A DNA stretch of 64,000 nt from Chryseobacterium indoltheticum (GTDB taxonomy: Bacteria; Bacteroidota; Bacteroidia; Flavobacteriales; Weeksellaceae), in assembly GCF_003815915.1 (NCBI RefSeq), contig NZ_CP033929.1, forward strand, positions 3,720,001 to 3,784,000. The letters run 5' to 3'. Position numbers and translations under genes: made by a program. How positions within the stretch are numbered: position 1 is the stretch's first letter; each line of letters starts with the position of its first letter. Under the pieces are notes generated by a model. That model was not told the origin of the DNA. It worked only from the letters and a program-made list of their open reading frames with translations, and did not search any database. Below, one piece after another: positions 52,835 through 61,395 of this stretch.

Positions 52835-53619
52835 TATTTTTTCTGAATTTTAAATATTAATCGACTTCCTTTATTTATGATACTTTTCCATTTGAATTGG
52901 GCATCCATAGACTGTAGCCTTGATTCTATATTTTTGATTCCCATTCCTTTTTTCACCTTTTCATAATCAAATCCCTGTCCGTTATCAAAGATAACAATTC
53001 CTGTAAAATCTTTAAAATCTTTAATGAGAATATCAATTTTATCTGCACTTGAATGTTTGATCACATTTGTTGTAAACTCCTGTATTATCCGATAAATTTG
53101 AACCTCTATAAAAAGATCTTTCTGGATGTATTTTGGGAAAACAAAAAGTGAAATACTGATTCTTGCCGACAAATTGGTAATCAGCTCTTCGATATACAAA
53201 ATCAAGCCTAATCTTTCTAAATTCACAGGATAAAGCGAGTGCGAAATATTTCTGGTACTGTCTATTAATTCTGAAATCTGATTAGCAATAACTTCAGAAG
53301 TAGAATCATCTTCGATATCAAGATTATTCAGCCATAAAGAGAGAATGTTTAATCTGTTTCCTATATCATCATGCACTGAAATCGCAATTCTTTTACGCTC
53401 TTCTTCCTGCACTTTGGTATTTTCTAAAACCAGCTTTTTCTGATGCTGAATTTCTGCTAAATTCTGCATTTCTTTTTCTTTTATAATACGGTCTACAAAA
53501 GTTTTGTAAGCCATCAATATAAAAAACACGATAATTGCAAGTGTTACAATTATCAGAATAAGCAGATTGATATTTAAGGTTACTTCTTTAATTTTAAAAA
53601 GGTATATACGATTGAACAA
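52834..53619 (-). CDS. Sensor histidine kinase (HisKA_3 type)
   Basis: A 261-residue membrane-anchored kinase. One transmembrane segment (about 18-40) is followed by a coiled-coil helix and the phospho-acceptor segment RKRIAISVHDDIGNRLNILS with His, as in NarX/LiaS-type kinases. The ATPase domain has QEFTTNVIKHSSA (N box) and IVIFDNGQGFD (G1 box). There is no large sensor domain; the input may come from the membrane protein encoded directly upstream. Its ATG overlaps the upstream gene by 40 bases. Confidence 0.9.
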   Translation of the reverse strand: MFNRIYLFKIKEVTLNINLLILIIVTLAIIVFFILMAYKTFVDRIIKEKEMQNLAEIQHQKKLVLENTKVQEEERKRIAISVHDDIGNRLNILSLWLNNLDIEDDSTSEVIANQISELIDSTRNISHSLYPVNLERLGLILYIEELITNLSARISISLFVFPKYIQKDLFIEVQIYRIIQEFTTNVIKHSSADKIDILIKDFKDFTGIVIFDNGQGFDYEKVKKGMGIKNIESRLQSMDAQFKWKSIINKGSRLIFKIQKK

Positions 53620-54203
53620 TACAAAATACTCGATAAAATATTATTAACTCCTAAAATCATATAGTAATCATTTTCGTTTAAAACTGCTATTTGATTTTGA
53701 ATAATAAATACAAAAACAGATACTGCATAATAGAAAAACATACATGCATCTACCAATAGAAAACGGTTTTTGTGTCGAGTACCCTTGATTTCTTGTAATA
53801 AAACAAAACCGCAAAAACAGATAATAATAACATTTGAGATTACTTTTCCATAATCTTCATTGCTAAGAATCGAAAAAAACTGATTCAAAATAATAAATCC
53901 TAGAGTTAAAATAAGAATGGGGATATTACAATATTTCGAAAGGTTTAATTTTTTAATAAACAAATTTGATAATATTAAAAACTCTCCTACTATATAGATG
54001 GGATACAAGAACGAAGTATTTTCAAAATTATAATATTGTGTCAAAAGATTGGTAACACCTTCAATTATAAAAAGAAAAACAATATATATAATATATTGTT
54101 TTTCTTCTTTTCTTAATGTTGAATATTTTTTAACTCCAAAAATGCAAGAAACAAGAAGAAGAAAATTTGTTATTCCCCATGTTAAGATAAAATAGTTATG
54201 CAT
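53580..54203 (-). CDS. Seven-helix membrane protein, possible sensor partner
   Basis: A 207-residue polytopic protein with about seven transmembrane helices and short loops. It has no catalytic or ligand motif I recognise. The gene overlaps the histidine kinase gene by 40 bases and ends LKLKK, so translation is probably coupled. I infer a sensory or regulatory role for this kinase, which itself has little extracytoplasmic sequence. It is separated by six bases from the upstream unknown gene. Confidence 0.7.
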   Translation of the reverse strand: MHNYFILTWGITNFLLLVSCIFGVKKYSTLRKEEKQYIIYIVFLFIIEGVTNLLTQYYNFENTSFLYPIYIVGEFLILSNLFIKKLNLSKYCNIPILILTLGFIILNQFFSILSNEDYGKVISNVIIICFCGFVLLQEIKGTRHKNRFLLVDACMFFYYAVSVFVFIIQNQIAVLNENDYYMILGVNNILSSILYCSIVYTFLKLKK

Positions 54204-54209
54204 TTTACA

Positions 54210-54959
54210 CTACAACCTACAAATGGGAGGACAGGGTCTTGACCAATCATAAGTATTTGAAATCATTTCCATACTCGTTCCTACACCATTTCCTAGTTTA
54301 TCTCCTTTATAATATGAAATAAAGATAAGAGTTACTAAAGTTTGCTGAAAGATTGCAGAGTATTTTAACCCAAAAGAACAAATCAATTTGTCAAGATATT
54401 TTCCAGTTTGATTGAAATCTTGATTTGGAACATAAAATCTTTCAAAAATATTTCTCAGTTTAGTTTGCTCGTATTTTTCACATTCATTATAGAACCAGTC
54501 CATCCCATCATTTCTCCAGCTTTCAATAGCTGCAACTACTTTATCTTGTTCCAACAAAGGAACATTTGCAATCGGAAAATACGTATCAGCACTGTCGTCT
54601 ATTTTACGAAGATCATTGGAAAGAACAGCATGTTTTACAATTGTATATTCTTTTGTCTCCAACAATCTAATGTCACCATCACATTTTGCAAGTGAACTGA
54701 AAGGATAAACATCTTCCTCAATTTTAAAACCTTTTTCATCGATTGGACATAAAATAAGAATCATTGCACCTTTATACACTCCTACTTCTACACAAAATTC
54801 ATTATACTTATTTCTCTCTATCAGCCATTGAATCTGTTCAATACCAAATTCAAAAATATTACTTGTAGAAATCAGTTGTTTAAGTTCCTGATATTTTTCT
54901 GATATTGCTTTCCATTCGGAAATTGCACTTGTAAACTCTTCTCTGTTTAATGTTGTCAT
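54210..54959 (-). CDS. Unknown protein, PCPPIC family, short form
   Basis: A 249-residue soluble protein. It aligns over its whole length with the upstream protein (55050-55880): ISEWKAISEKYQELK and IQWLIERNKYNEFCVEVGVY against the matching segments, and the shared C terminus SNTYDWSRPCPPICRL. No signal peptide, membrane helix or known catalytic motif is seen. It stands six bases before the membrane protein gene. The motif near the end, two cysteines in PCPPIC, is the most conserved point of the family. No function can be assigned. Confidence 0.65.
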   Translation of the reverse strand: MTTLNREEFTSAISEWKAISEKYQELKQLISTSNIFEFGIEQIQWLIERNKYNEFCVEVGVYKGAMILILCPIDEKGFKIEEDVYPFSSLAKCDGDIRLLETKEYTIVKHAVLSNDLRKIDDSADTYFPIANVPLLEQDKVVAAIESWRNDGMDWFYNECEKYEQTKLRNIFERFYVPNQDFNQTGKYLDKLICSFGLKYSAIFQQTLVTLIFISYYKGDKLGNGVGTSMEMISNTYDWSRPCPPICRL

Positions 54960-55049
54960 ACTTATGGTTAGTTTAGGAGCATAAAATTATGGAAACTTCC
55001 TAATATAGGCAACTATTCATCTAAATTTGAATTCAATAATCTATCAAAA

Positions 55050-55880
55050 TTACCATCCACCGCCTCCGCTTCCGCTTCCGCTTCCACCTCCAGATGTTCC
55101 AGTTCCTGAAGATCCTGATCCTGATCCTGTTCCTGTTCCTGTTCCTGTTCCTGTTCCCGGTATTTTACAAATCGGCGGACAAGGTTTTGCATAATCGTAA
55201 GTATTAGAAATAGTTTCAAAGCTTAACACTTGCTCAATTCTAGAAGTAGAAATGAATAATAACGTTGGAAGTTCTTTCTTATAAATTTCAGAATATCTCA
55301 ATGCAAAAGCACTCACAAAATTAATTTCATTTTCAGAAGACAAGATTGGCACTGAAGGAACGTAGAATTTTTCAAAAATATTTACACCTCCATTTTCCTT
55401 TTTTTCTGCATCAAGCCAATTATATCCCTCTGTTTGCCAAAGTTGGAGTATTGAAATAGCAAGTTCTTTATCAATTAACGGTTCATTTATTACCGAATTG
55501 ATAACCTCCGACTCATTGCTAATTTCTTCAAAATTTGTAGAAAGAACTGTTTTTTTTACAGTCATTGAGCTTTCTACTTCTACAAATTCTAAATTATTTT
55601 GTAAAAGCTCTAAAATACAATAAGGATATTCCTCAATTGCAACAGCTCTTCCATCTTCATCAAGAGGAATTGTAATAAGAATAACTTGTTGATTATAGAT
55701 TCCTATTTCTGCGCAAAACTCACTATTATTATTTCTTTCTTTAAGCCATTCAATATTTTCTGAATAGACATTAAAAATTGAGTTTTTTGGTAAAACAATC
55801 TCCAAATCATCCTGATTTTGTTTAAATTTTTCCCATTCTAAAACTGCTGAATCATAATCAGCTTTTGTTAAAATTCTCAT
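55050..55880 (-). CDS. Unknown protein, PCPPIC family, with Gly/Ser/Thr-rich tail
   Basis: A 276-residue soluble paralogue of the protein at 54210-54959. The first 240 residues align with it: VLEWEKFKQNQDDLEIV, IEWLKERNNNSEFCAEIGIY, then FETISNTYDYAKPCPPICKI. After the PCPPIC motif the last 34 residues are a low-complexity tail made of GT, GS and GGG repeats that ends GGGGW. The tail is coded by hexamer repeats and may vary in length by slippage. There is no signal peptide. Such tails can serve as linkers or leader-like ends; function unknown. Confidence 0.65.
   Translation of the reverse strand: MRILTKADYDSAVLEWEKFKQNQDDLEIVLPKNSIFNVYSENIEWLKERNNNSEFCAEIGIYNQQVILITIPLDEDGRAVAIEEYPYCILELLQNNLEFVEVESSMTVKKTVLSTNFEEISNESEVINSVINEPLIDKELAISILQLWQTEGYNWLDAEKKENGGVNIFEKFYVPSVPILSSENEINFVSAFALRYSEIYKKELPTLLFISTSRIEQVLSFETISNTYDYAKPCPPICKIPGTGTGTGTGTGSGSGSSGTGTSGGGSGSGSGGGGW
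55065..55158. repeat. In-frame hexamer repeats in the Gly-rich tail
   Basis: CTGTTC/CTGATC-type hexamers (about 55108-55153) and CTTCCG-type hexamers (about 55065-55090) code GT and GS repeats. Gains or losses would keep frame. Confidence 0.85.
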
Positions 55881-55961
55881 ATTAATATTTTAAATAATTA
55901 TTCAATAAATCTATTAAGACAAAAACAATCATACAAATAATCATAAATAATTAACAATTAT

Positions 55962-56579
55962 TTAATAGTTTCTCACCGTCACATGAAAACAGCTCTGTTG
56001 TTTTTCTTTTATGTAATAAATGCGCCCTGCAGCCGCATAATACTTCAGCACCTTTTCTAATGCAGCTTCCATTTTTGGATTATTCTTTAAAACACCATTA
56101 AATCTTACGTAAGAAATATCGAATGAATTACCGTAATTATGCGAACTAATCCCTAAACTTGCGTTAGAATTCACTCTTCTCAACCTGCATTGATCTTCAA
56201 TTGTTCTGGTAATTGATGAAACTGTAAAAGTATGACCTTTTGTTTCTTTACTGAATCTTGCACCAATTTTTTCTAAAGTCGCCTTTCCTTTAGAAACCAT
56301 CCAGGCTCTGCTATAATCTAATTTCTGAACCTTAAAGCCTTTTCCTGATTTTTTGATGGAATGAAATTTCCCGTTATTGATATATTTCTGAACGGTTGCT
56401 GTATTTTTCAGAAGTTTCACATTAAAGCTTTTCGAAGCATCCAAATGTGGTTTATAAAGCGGAGTTGGCTCAACTTTTAAAACTTCCGTAAGATCATAAC
56501 AAGGCAGCGTTTTTTTGGATTGCTGACTGTGAAAAATTTGATTAAAAAATAAAGGGATTATAAATAGATACTTCCTCAT
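55962..56579 (-). CDS. DUF5715-like M15-type peptidase, exported
   Basis: A 205-residue protein with a signal peptide (first ~20 residues, ending FHSQ). The C-terminal half resembles DUF5715 and M15 peptidases: SSITRTIEDQCRLRRVN, NASLGISSHNYGNSFDISYVRF, then SCFHVTV at the end. The SSHNYGNSFD motif supplies likely His and Asp zinc ligands and FHV the last His. It may cut peptidoglycan cross-links. The start is the usual ATG. It lies upstream of the PCPPIC genes on the same strand. Confidence 0.82.
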   Translation of the reverse strand: MRKYLFIIPLFFNQIFHSQQSKKTLPCYDLTEVLKVEPTPLYKPHLDASKSFNVKLLKNTATVQKYINNGKFHSIKKSGKGFKVQKLDYSRAWMVSKGKATLEKIGARFSKETKGHTFTVSSITRTIEDQCRLRRVNSNASLGISSHNYGNSFDISYVRFNGVLKNNPKMEAALEKVLKYYAAAGRIYYIKEKQQSCFHVTVRNY

Positions 56580-56773
56580 TAAATATCATTTAAAATGTAA
56601 AACGGATAAATATTGACTTTCTTACGTTCAAAGATATTAATTTAATGCAATGACATACTATTTTACGATTAAAAAAAATACCTTAAAAAAAGTTAATTAC
56701 CATAAATATCCTCAAAAATAAATCCAATATCATGTAATAATAAATACTGAAAATAAAAAATCATTGAATTATT

Positions 56774-56781
56774 TATTTTTG
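56774..56781 (+). promoter_or_regulatory. -7 box of aqpZ
   Basis: TATTTTTG, 36 bases before ATG. Confidence 0.5.
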
Positions 56782-56817
56782 TAAATTAGCTTACTAATCA
56801 TAAAAATACAATAAGAG

Positions 56818-57534
56818 ATGATTTCAAAAACCTCAAAATTCGTAGCTGAGATGTTCGGCACTATGGTCTTGGTCTTAATGGGTTGCGGAAGCGCTGTAAT
56901 CGCAGGTGCAGACGGAACTACAGGAGTAGGACTTTTAGGAATTTCTTTCGCATTTGGTCTAAGTGTTGTTGCAATGGCTTATGCAATTGGCCACATTTCG
57001 GGATGCCATATCAATCCTGCAATTTCTATCGCAATGGTTGCAGCAGGAAGAATGAAAATGGGCGAAGCAGTTCGCTACGTTATTGCTCAGATTTTAGGAG
57101 CCATTATTGGAGCAGGTATTCTTTATCTTATTTTCACCAATCATCCTGGCGCAGAAATGAAACCCTGGGCCTTAGGATCCAACGGTTGGGGAACAGGCTA
57201 CCTCGATCAATATAATACTCTTGCGGCTTTTGTTGCAGAATTTGTTTTCACTTTCATCTTTTTGATGGTAATTTTAGGATCAACTTCCACAAAAAATATC
57301 AATGGTGGATTTGCAGGTTTAGCAATTGGATTTTCTTTGGTTTTAATTCATATTGTTGGAATTAAAATAACTGGAGTTTCTGTAAATCCGGCAAGAAGTA
57401 TCGGCCCGGCAATATTTGCTGGTGGCGAATCTCTTACTCAGCTATGGCTATTCATTGCAGCTCCCGTCTTAGGAGGAATTTTTGCAGCTTTTACCTATAA
57501 TTTTATGATAGAAAAACCAGAATCAGCAAATTAA
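56818..57534 (+). CDS. aqpZ: Aquaporin Z-like water channel
   Basis: A 238-residue MIP-family channel with six membrane helices and two NPA half-helices: SGCHINPAIS (NPA about 66-68) and ISVNPARS-like SVNPARSIGPA (about 191-193). The residues around the NPA boxes and His in HINPA fit AqpZ (water) rather than GlpF (glycerol). Early parts read MFGTMVLVLMGCGSAVIAG. The inner loop before the second NPA includes GIKITGVSVNPARS. It is a single-gene unit with a terminator. It would let water cross the inner membrane quickly under osmotic change. Confidence 0.92.
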   Translation: MISKTSKFVAEMFGTMVLVLMGCGSAVIAGADGTTGVGLLGISFAFGLSVVAMAYAIGHISGCHINPAISIAMVAAGRMKMGEAVRYVIAQILGAIIGAGILYLIFTNHPGAEMKPWALGSNGWGTGYLDQYNTLAAFVAEFVFTFIFLMVILGSTSTKNINGGFAGLAIGFSLVLIHIVGIKITGVSVNPARSIGPAIFAGGESLTQLWLFIAAPVLGGIFAAFTYNFMIEKPESAN

Positions 57535-57554
57535 TAAACTTCTATATAAAAATC

Positions 57555-57584
57555 AATTCCTGTCTTTTTGGCAGGAATTTTTAT
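57555..57584 (+). terminator. aqpZ terminator
   Basis: AATTCCTG and CAGGAATT arms, then T's on the plus strand. Confidence 0.85.
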
Positions 57585-58126
57585 TTTGCTTTCTTGATCT
57601 CAAAAGGATTTTTAAAGATCAGCTCTTCATGTTTTCCTTTCACCTCCATTTTTTTATATAATAGATTAAGTGCCATTTTTCTTATAAAAAGATCTTTATC
57701 AGTGAGATTCCAATAAGTGTCTTCATGAACTTTCACAGGTTTTCGGATTAAATAAAATTCGGTTTCCCAAGAATCTACATTATGATAAAACTCAATAATC
57801 CCGCAATGTTCAGGAATCGCAGAATGCTCAATCATTCCCATTGGCAAAAGAAAGCTAAAAGAATTGCAGATATAATCGCCGCAACAAATCTTATCATGCT
57901 TTAGAAATTTCTCACCGGTCGAAGCATTAACATATGATTTTTTAAAATCATTTTTAAAATCACTTTTAGACAATTTAATTTCTATTTCGTGACTGAAACC
58001 TTCAGCATTAATCACCAAAATATCCGCTTCCCAATCTGCCTGAAAATGATTGGTCAACACAATCTCCTTCTCAAAATCACATTGAGAATGAATATAAGCA
58101 TGAACCAGTTCCTCTATTTTTAACAT
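57581..58126 (-). CDS. Possible PD-(D/E)xK nuclease-like protein (MmcB-like)
   Basis: A 181-residue soluble protein. The segment HFQADWEADILVINAEGFSH, then EIEIKLSKSDFKNDF, has the order Asp...Glu-x-Lys of restriction-nuclease-like folds, with a helix following, as in MmcB-type proteins. Cysteines CCGDYIC in the middle could bind metal. The family assignment is from motif order only. It lies convergent to aqpZ and 65 bases downstream of the LuxE-like gene on the same strand, so co-transcription is possible. Confidence 0.55.
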   Translation of the reverse strand: MLKIEELVHAYIHSQCDFEKEIVLTNHFQADWEADILVINAEGFSHEIEIKLSKSDFKNDFKKSYVNASTGEKFLKHDKICCGDYICNSFSFLLPMGMIEHSAIPEHCGIIEFYHNVDSWETEFYLIRKPVKVHEDTYWNLTDKDLFIRKMALNLLYKKMEVKGKHEELIFKNPFEIKKAK

Positions 58127-58191
58127 TAATTACTTTTAAGAAACAATTATTAAACTCTAAAATTCTCCCATTCTAAAACTCTCCAACCCAA

Positions 58192-59217
58192 TCAGCTCAC
58201 CAACAAACTGCAACCCCGAATATCTGAATGATCAATTCTTCCTAAAACCTGAAATTTATCACAAACAATTTTCCCTAAATCCTGAGTGGCAATAAACGAA
58301 CACGAGTGAATATTTGCCAAATCGATGATATTAATCGCTCCGGTTTTTCCATGTTTTTCATAACTAAACGGATCTTCTACATTTCTTATTAAAATGCGCA
58401 TCCAGTTTGGACATTGATATTCGTTTTGTCCTAAAGAATATGCCTGCGAAAGAAGCTCGGTCATAGAATATTCAGAATAAATTTTGTCTGTTTTAAAGCC
58501 TTCCTGCAAAATTACCAATAATTCATCTTTGGTCATTTCTTCTTTTCTGCCTTTCATTCCACCGGTTTCAATCACAGTAAGCGCATTAGAAAACCGGAGT
58601 GTTTGCGAGTTTGAATTACAGAAATCTAAAAAGTCTAAAAGCGCAAAAGAAACTCCGAAAAGAATGACTTTTTTATCTTTTAGATCATTTAAAAGTTTAA
58701 ATAAATCTTCATGATTGTAAAGGAAATATCCATTTTCAGGTTTTCCCGATTTTTTCATTAAAAAATCAACCATGTAAATTAACGAAGAGTTCTGTTTCTC
58801 GAGATAACTTGGCAGCAATCCGAGAAAAATAAAATCTTCGGGTTTTCCGATGAATTGTTCAAAGCTTCTATAAATACTTTCCTTATATATATTTTCGTCG
58901 GCAATGAAATGTTTAGACAAATTCATCTGCGTTGTTCCTGAACTCTGAAAAAACAGATCAGTTGAAACATTTTTATCTAAAATCTGATGATTTTTGAACA
59001 TTTCGATAGGCAAAAATGGAATCTTGTCTAAACTTCTCACTTCTTCCGGATTGATTTTCAGATAATCAACAAACTTTCTGTACACTTCTATATTGTCATA
59101 CTGACAACGAAATGTCCTGATTGATGCAGCCAAAAAGTCATGCTCTGTCTTTATGTCGAATATATTTTCCAATGATATAAATATTTTAAAACCTCTTATT
59201 AGCTCAAAATGAAGCAT
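58192..59217 (-). CDS. LuxE-like acyl-protein synthetase/acyl-activating protein
   Basis: A 341-residue protein of the LuxE acyl-adenylating family. Family marks are IPFLPIEMFKNHQIL, LFFQSSGTTQMNLSKH (nucleotide-binding), GLLPSYLEKQNSSLIYMVD, TGGMKGRKEEMTKDELL and YSMTELLSQAYS. LuxE activates fatty acids and loads them on LuxC in luminous bacteria; no luxCDAB genes are here, so it likely activates some other acid, as in surface-polysaccharide or lipid clusters. The next upstream gene is lpxH-like. The start codon is not certain. Confidence 0.8.
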   Translation of the reverse strand: MLHFELIRGFKIFISLENIFDIKTEHDFLAASIRTFRCQYDNIEVYRKFVDYLKINPEEVRSLDKIPFLPIEMFKNHQILDKNVSTDLFFQSSGTTQMNLSKHFIADENIYKESIYRSFEQFIGKPEDFIFLGLLPSYLEKQNSSLIYMVDFLMKKSGKPENGYFLYNHEDLFKLLNDLKDKKVILFGVSFALLDFLDFCNSNSQTLRFSNALTVIETGGMKGRKEEMTKDELLVILQEGFKTDKIYSEYSMTELLSQAYSLGQNEYQCPNWMRILIRNVEDPFSYEKHGKTGAINIIDLANIHSCSFIATQDLGKIVCDKFQVLGRIDHSDIRGCSLLVS

Positions 59218-59312
59218 TTATTATAACAAGCATAGCTTTTAATTATTTTTTAATATTAAAATTAAAGATTTGGTCGGGTTATTGCAATTGAAACCCCGGA
59301 ATATGGATTAGT

Positions 59313-59368
59313 AATAAAGGTTTATACCTTTATTTCGGAAATTACCTCATTTATGGGGTAATTTTTTT
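59313..59368. terminator. Palindrome and hairpin between lpxH-like and luxE-like genes
   Basis: AATAAAGG and CCTTTATT (59313-59334) form a palindrome. AAATTACC and GGTAATTT (59339-59364) form a hairpin with T's on the plus side and a shorter T tract on the minus side. It probably ends the minus-strand transcript of the lpxH-like gene. Confidence 0.6.
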
Positions 59369-60143
59369 ATTCCTGTTTCTCAAAAATCTTCAATTGAAAG
59401 TCGTATTCGAAAACTCCGTAGGTGAAATAGGAAATCCAGTCTCCCAGATTGATGTATTTTGAATTTTCAGCTAAATCTAAAACCATCGGCAAATGACGGT
59501 GACCATAAATAAAGTAGTCTATTTTTTCTGTTTCGAGCTTCTTTTTAGAATAGATAATTAAAAACTCTTTATCCTCACCCAAAAAAGCTTTGTCTTCATC
59601 TCCTGAAATCATTTTGTTTTTCTGCGACATATACAACGCAATCTTCATCGCAATATCTGGGTGCAGCCATTTAAAAAACCACTGCGCAACAGGATTTGTA
59701 AAGACTTTTTTCATTCTTTTATACCCTTTATCTCCAGGTCCCAAACCATCACCATGTGCTAAAAGAAACTGTTTTCCGGAAATTTCAAAATATTGTTTCT
59801 TATAAAAAACGGTGCAGCCAATTTCTTCTTCAAGATAATCTTTCATCCACAAATCGTGGTTTCCTACAAAAAAATAAACCTGAATACCACAATCCTTCAA
59901 CTCGGCAATTTTTCCGAGAACACGCACATAACCTTTTGGAATCACGTGATTCCATTCGTGCCAAAAATCAAAGAGATCACCCATCAAAAATAAAACCTGA
60001 GCATCTTCTTTGATCTCATTCATCCATCGGATAAATTTTTCTTCACGCACTTTGCTCTCCTTAGGATTGGGAGCTCCAAAATGCTGATCCGAAGCAAAGT
60101 ATACTTTTTTTCCCGGCTCTAAATTGATGGTTGTTTTAAGCAC
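59367..60143 (-). CDS. lpxH: UDP-2,3-diacylglucosamine diphosphatase-like metallophosphatase
   Basis: A 258-residue calcineurin-type phosphoesterase with all LpxH-like metal motifs: VYFASDQHFGAPN, FLMGDLFDFWHEW, FFVGNHDLWM, LLAHGDGLG and YFIYGHRHLPM. LpxH hydrolyses UDP-2,3-diacylglucosamine to lipid X in lipid A synthesis. The length and the FDFW motif favour LpxH over other phosphoesterases, though YbbF-like relatives exist. It lies 30 bases downstream of the queD-like gene on the same strand, so they may share a transcript. Confidence 0.85.
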   Translation of the reverse strand: MLKTTINLEPGKKVYFASDQHFGAPNPKESKVREEKFIRWMNEIKEDAQVLFLMGDLFDFWHEWNHVIPKGYVRVLGKIAELKDCGIQVYFFVGNHDLWMKDYLEEEIGCTVFYKKQYFEISGKQFLLAHGDGLGPGDKGYKRMKKVFTNPVAQWFFKWLHPDIAMKIALYMSQKNKMISGDEDKAFLGEDKEFLIIYSKKKLETEKIDYFIYGHRHLPMVLDLAENSKYINLGDWISYFTYGVFEYDFQLKIFEKQE

Positions 60144-60173
60144 CTTTTATATTTTAAATTCAGTAAAAAAATA

Positions 60174-60617
60174 TTAATTATCTTCTGCAAACCATTCTCC
60201 GTAAGAGTTTTCGGTTTCGTGAAGTTTAAGATATGCTAAAGAAATTCCTTCCGGAAGTTTTGATTTTACTTTTGCAGCGATGGCGTACAACATATTTTCG
60301 CAAGTTGGCTGAAAAGTACAGTAGATCACTTTGTGACCTTGATTTTCTAAACCTTCACCCAATTCTCTATGCGGAGAAACTCCGTTAATTAAAACAGCAT
60401 GGTCCCAAACATCAACGATCTCAGACTTTACAATATCTTTAATATCGCCAAAATCTACCACCATTCCGTTTTTAGGATTTTCAAGATCATTTACAGGTTT
60501 TCCTTTTACCGTAACGAAAAGCTTATAAGAATGCCCGTGCATATTTTTACATTTTCCGTCATAATTGTACAAAACATGAGCAGTTTCGAATGTAAAAATT
60601 TTTGTAATACGTATCAT
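60174..60617 (-). CDS. 6-pyruvoyl-tetrahydropterin synthase/QueD family protein
   Basis: A 147-residue enzyme of the PTPS fold. The zinc ligands are His14 in TAHVLYNYD and HGH in CKNMHGHSYKLF, with the catalytic Cys in KCKNMHGH. GMVVDFGDIKDIV, WDHAVLING, PTCENMLYAIA and LHETENSYGEW complete the family pattern. It is either QueD (6-carboxytetrahydropterin synthase, queuosine path) or a PTPS of pterin metabolism; QueD is more usual in bacteria. A -7 box ends four bases before ATG. It precedes the lpxH-like gene by 30 bases. Confidence 0.88.
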   Translation of the reverse strand: MIRITKIFTFETAHVLYNYDGKCKNMHGHSYKLFVTVKGKPVNDLENPKNGMVVDFGDIKDIVKSEIVDVWDHAVLINGVSPHRELGEGLENQGHKVIYCTFQPTCENMLYAIAAKVKSKLPEGISLAYLKLHETENSYGEWFAEDN

Positions 60618-60621
60618 GGCA

Positions 60622-60629
60622 CAAAGATA
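60622..60629 (-). promoter_or_regulatory. -7 box of the queD-like gene
   Basis: Minus-strand TATCTTTG, four bases before ATG; a leaderless mRNA is likely. Confidence 0.6.
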
Positions 60630-60684
60630 AGGAAATTCAATATTTAAACGAATAACCTTTCCTTCGACTTTATTTTTAATTAAA

Positions 60685-61353
60685 CTAAAACACCATAGAA
60701 ATAGCTACGATAAGCACAATCGGCACCACAATAAAAGCAATTGGTAAAATAAGATTGACGATTGCTTTTCCTATCGAAAATTTCTGTACCTCAGAAAGCC
60801 CGATCACCGTAAAAACAAGAGATGTAAGTGATAAAAGAATTTCCATGGCAAATGAAATCCAAAAAACGATACTTCCCGCAATACCGGATTCGAGATAATC
60901 TGAATTATTTTTAAAATAACCGAGACCATAAACCGCAATCTGTAAAAATACAAACACCAATCCGATGATTGAAGGAATCATTGCATAAGCCATCATCCGG
61001 TAAATTGAAGATGTATTTCCTGCGCCGTTTAGCCATTTGCCTGTCCAGCTTAATAGCGCGGCATAAATGTAGTAGGAAATCCATCCCAACATTCCTCCCA
61101 AAATTACACAGCCAAAAACAATTGAAAACATAGAAGAATGGTCACCCAAATCTTTTGAAGAGGCACGATCAAAAGCTCTTACCATGCCTGCAAAAATCAT
61201 CAGAATGTATAAATATTTTTCGTACTGAGTATCATTTATAAATTTGAAAATCCTTCTTGGTTCAGTCCAGATTTTTGTAAAAATATCTTTATCGGTAAGG
61301 ACATCGTACTTTTCGAACTCTTCAAAATGATCTTCTGTATATTTTGTTTCCAT
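60685..61353 (-). CDS. Yip1-family membrane protein
   Basis: A 222-residue protein. The N-terminal ~45 residues are soluble and acidic (DHFEEFEKYDVLTDKD then FTKIWTEPRRIFKFIND, the Yip1 entry motif). Five membrane helices follow, from about residue 55 to the end, including GCVILGGMLGWISYYIYAAL and AMIPSIIGLVFVFLQIAV. Yip1 domains occur in small bacterial membrane proteins of unknown function. It lies between the thioesterase and queD-like genes on the same strand. Confidence 0.82.
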   Translation of the reverse strand: METKYTEDHFEEFEKYDVLTDKDIFTKIWTEPRRIFKFINDTQYEKYLYILMIFAGMVRAFDRASSKDLGDHSSMFSIVFGCVILGGMLGWISYYIYAALLSWTGKWLNGAGNTSSIYRMMAYAMIPSIIGLVFVFLQIAVYGLGYFKNNSDYLESGIAGSIVFWISFAMEILLSLTSLVFTVIGLSEVQKFSIGKAIVNLILPIAFIVVPIVLIVAISMVF

Positions 61354-61395
61354 GTAGTTTTATAGATGCACGAAAATAAACATATTTATCAAAAA

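Noticed and set aside
53580..53619. Sequencing frameshift between the membrane protein and kinase genes
   Set aside because: Both proteins are complete with normal ends; a 40-base overlap is plausible coupling.
55013..55219. Frame with repeated EQEQ and QDQD
   Set aside because: It is the out-of-frame reading of the Gly-rich hexamer tail of the 55050-55880 gene on the same strand.
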